DNA of 35,330 nucleotides, taken from the NCBI GenBank assembly GCA_944326905.1, contig CALVFU010000004.1:80619-115948 (forward strand), read 5' to 3'. Source of the DNA: Candidatus Gastranaerophilales bacterium. GTDB taxonomy: Bacteria > Cyanobacteriota > Vampirovibrionia > Gastranaerophilales > Gastranaerophilaceae. Positions 31,508-35,330 of this stretch are shown piece by piece; positions within the stretch are counted from its first letter, which is position 1; each line of letters opens with the position of its first letter. The position numbers were made by a program, and so were the translations under genes. The notes beneath the pieces are model-generated. The model was not told the DNA's origin and made no database searches. It saw only the letters and a program-made list of their open reading frames with translations.

Positions 31508-31597
31508 TTTATATAAACAATCTGTAACATTTACTTCATAATCTCTGGGTATATAAAATTATTTTGTGCTAATATTATCATGTACGGAGATATAATT

Positions 31598-31879
31598 ATG
31601 ATTACAATAAAAGATGTAGAACATGTTGCAAAACTTGCAAGATTGGAATTGACAGAAGAAGAGAAGGAAAAATTTACCGGGCAATTAGGTGCAGTGCTTG
31701 AATATGTTAATCAGATGAACGAAGTTGATACTTCAAATGTCGAGCCAATGGCACACGCAATTGATTTTTCAAATGTAATGCGGGAAGATGAAGTTTATTA
31801 TGAACAGACAAAAGAGGAGTTGATGGCAAATGCTCCCTATGAGGAAAACGGATTTTTCAGAGTTCCCAAAATTAATTAA
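31598..31879 (+). CDS. gatC: Aspartyl/glutamyl-tRNA(Asn/Gln) amidotransferase subunit C
   Basis: Small GatCAB subunit that stabilises GatA, 93 residues. Family hallmarks are ITIKDVEHVAKLARLELTEE at the N-terminus, FTGQLGAVLEYVNQMNEVDT, VEPMAHAID and a C-terminal NGFFRVPKI. The ATG at 31598 has GGAGA (31586-31590) at 7 nt. An ATG at 31580 lies upstream of that ribosome binding site and would add six unconserved residues. A TTTACT (31530-31535), 16-nt spacer, TATAAA (31552-31557) is a likely promoter. It is separated from gatB and from gatA, and is closed by its own terminator before pyrG. Confidence 0.95.
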   Translation: MITIKDVEHVAKLARLELTEEEKEKFTGQLGAVLEYVNQMNEVDTSNVEPMAHAIDFSNVMREDEVYYEQTKEELMANAPYEENGFFRVPKIN

Positions 31880-31891
31880 ATAAATCTCAGG

Positions 31892-31923
31892 TTTCCCATC
31901 CCAAAAAGATGGGAAATCTTTTA
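31892..31923 (+). terminator. Intrinsic terminator between gatC and pyrG
   Basis: TTTCCCATC (31892-31900) and GATGGGAAA (31908-31916) form a 9-bp stem with a 7-nt loop, followed by TCTTTTA. Confidence 0.85.
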
Positions 31924-31954
31924 TGAAGGTGTATCACAAATCAGGAAGGGATAA

Positions 31955-34589
<2,635 letters not shown>

Positions 34590-34596
34590 TTATAGT

Positions 34597-34624
34597 AAAA
34601 TCCCAGCCCTAAATTAGGGCTGGG
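34597..34624 (-). terminator. Intrinsic terminator for the downstream minus-strand gene
   Basis: CCCAGCCCTAA (34602-34612) and TTAGGGCTGGG (34614-34624) form a perfect 11-bp stem. On the minus strand it is followed by ATTTTA. On the plus strand, after ilvC, no T tract follows, so termination of ilvC here is less certain. Confidence 0.8.
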
Positions 34625-34641
34625 AGAAAGAGAGGTCAAAT

Positions 34642-35330
34642 TTATTTGTAAATAATCATATCTTTGATATGCTGAGGCAGGTTTAAAGCTTCCTCTGGCG
34701 TGGGGTAAAAGGCGTATCCATTTGCACCAGGTATAATCATTTGACCAGATTTGACAATTTCCCCTTCAGGAGTAACGATATAAGTGCTATCATCAAAATT
34801 TCCCTGGGCTCGCGTCGTATTTTCTCCTCTATCAACTGTATAGAGATTACCTCCGTTAAAGAATACGTACATTTTAGCATTACCTAACCAATCATAATCA
34901 GGACATTCTTTTCTATTCCTCCTATCACCATTTTCCAAGTAATAATTATAACCGCTCTCATAGTCATTTGGCCACCAAACTTCACTGCCTTTAGTTCCAA
35001 CATTTAAGTAGCACCCACCAAATTTATCTATCTCAGAAATTATTTGTTCTTTAGACACATACGCAGACACACAATGATGCTGACCATTTGGCAGTGTTAC
35101 ATCTATAATGAACTGAAGGTCTGTAAAACACGGGTTATTTTTATCAGTTTTATCAGTATAGAAGTGCCAACTACCTTGAACAGCATAATTTTTACCACTT
35201 TTAACCAATTCTAATCTTGTTCCAGAAAGGCGAAGATCAGAAAGCCCCGGGATTGGAGGTGTAACGCAATATCCGTGCTCAGCTAGTTGTCCGTTTTCGC
35301 ATTCGTTACCGTTAGCATCTTGGAACACGC
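34642..35330 (-). CDS. Hypothetical protein, 5' end outside the window
   Basis: Not recognised. The frame is open to the window edge; a GTG at 35328 is in frame but has no visible context, so the true start is probably beyond it. About 229 residues are visible. They are rich in Gly, Asn, Asp, Tyr and Trp, with several cysteines (NECENGQLAEHGYC, NPCFTD, GGCYLN, KECPDYDW) and strand-like segments such as FIIDVTLPNGQHHCV and KMYVFFNGGNLYTVDRGE. The composition, paired cysteines and lack of enzyme motifs suggest an extracytoplasmic protein, possibly the C-terminal part of a pilin-like or surface protein; this is a guess. A strong terminator follows the stop. Confidence 0.75.
   Translation of the reverse strand, partial: VFQDANGNECENGQLAEHGYCVTPPIPGLSDLRLSGTRLELVKSGKNYAVQGSWHFYTDKTDKNNPCFTDLQFIIDVTLPNGQHHCVSAYVSKEQIISEIDKFGGCYLNVGTKGSEVWWPNDYESGYNYYLENGDRRNRKECPDYDWLGNAKMYVFFNGGNLYTVDRGENTTRAQGNFDDSTYIVTPEGEIVKSGQMIIPGANGYAFYPTPEEALNLPQHIKDMIIYK

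Noticed and set aside
34602..34624. Terminator of ilvC on the plus strand
   Set aside because: The hairpin is not followed by a T tract on the plus strand; it serves the minus-strand gene better.

Overview
The window is about 35 kb of low-GC, gene-dense bacterial chromosome. It carries an autotransporter-like outer-membrane protein, a TolC-family channel and an SLH-domain envelope protein, so the cell is didermic. It also has a putative group B [FeFe] hydrogenase with a NuoE-like [2Fe-2S] partner (anaerobic, fermentative life), LL-diaminopimelate aminotransferase, the MEP isoprenoid pathway, GatB/GatC and a bacterial type A RNase P RNA. The combination fits the non-photosynthetic sister lineage of Cyanobacteria (Melainabacteria/Vampirovibrionia, Gastranaerophilales-like gut bacteria). 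That placement is inferred from gene content, not from a search. No insertion sequences, phage genes, CRISPR arrays or tRNA genes were seen.

Layout. 1-1756: 3' part of aroA, then an overlapping LipM/LplA-type gene with a TTG start. 1695-5238 (minus): panE-like reductase and a copper P-type ATPase whose C-terminus is a CopZ-like domain preceded by its own in-frame ribosome binding site. A 27-bp dyad overlapping the likely copA promoter separates copA from a divergent Pmp-like autotransporter (5349-7943). 7989-8843: PHP phosphoesterase, possibly leaderless. 8826-12561 (minus): operon tolC-like, dxr, HAD hydrolase, ispF. 12658-14949 (minus): divergent GH13-type protein. 15216-16220: orphan coiled-coil protein. 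16294-17619: MATE transporter, meeting rnpB tail to tail. 18187-20238: GAF plus degenerate HD-GYP protein and a small beta-rich protein. 20239-20589: non-coding stretch rich in inverted repeats. 20590-22365 (minus): hydrogenase and ferredoxin-like gene. 22432-24953 (minus): gatB and a SIS-domain protein. 24954-25530: probable structured RNA of about 270 nt. 25531-27168: two convergent orphan genes. 27373-29170: dapL and infC, the latter starting at AUA. 29167-30239 (minus): paired half-length chromate transporters. 30303-31451 (minus): SLH protein. 31598-34589: gatC, pyrG, ilvC. 34642-35330 (minus): truncated unrecognised gene.

Most genes are ordinary metabolism: shikimate, pantothenate, lipoyl, isoprenoid, lysine/peptidoglycan, branched-chain amino acid and CTP synthesis, and translation. 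The unusual layer is a set of unrecognised, lineage-restricted-looking genes at 15216, 18187, 19690 and 27168 (minus). They share a two-box upstream element. In two of them, 12 kb apart on opposite strands, both boxes (16 and 17 nt) are identical and box 2 lies exactly 27 nt from the start codon. This looks like a small regulon with an uncharacterised promoter class. It includes a signalling-type protein (GAF/HD-GYP lacking the HD pair), a coiled-coil protein and a small protein with an outer-membrane-like C-terminus but no signal peptide.
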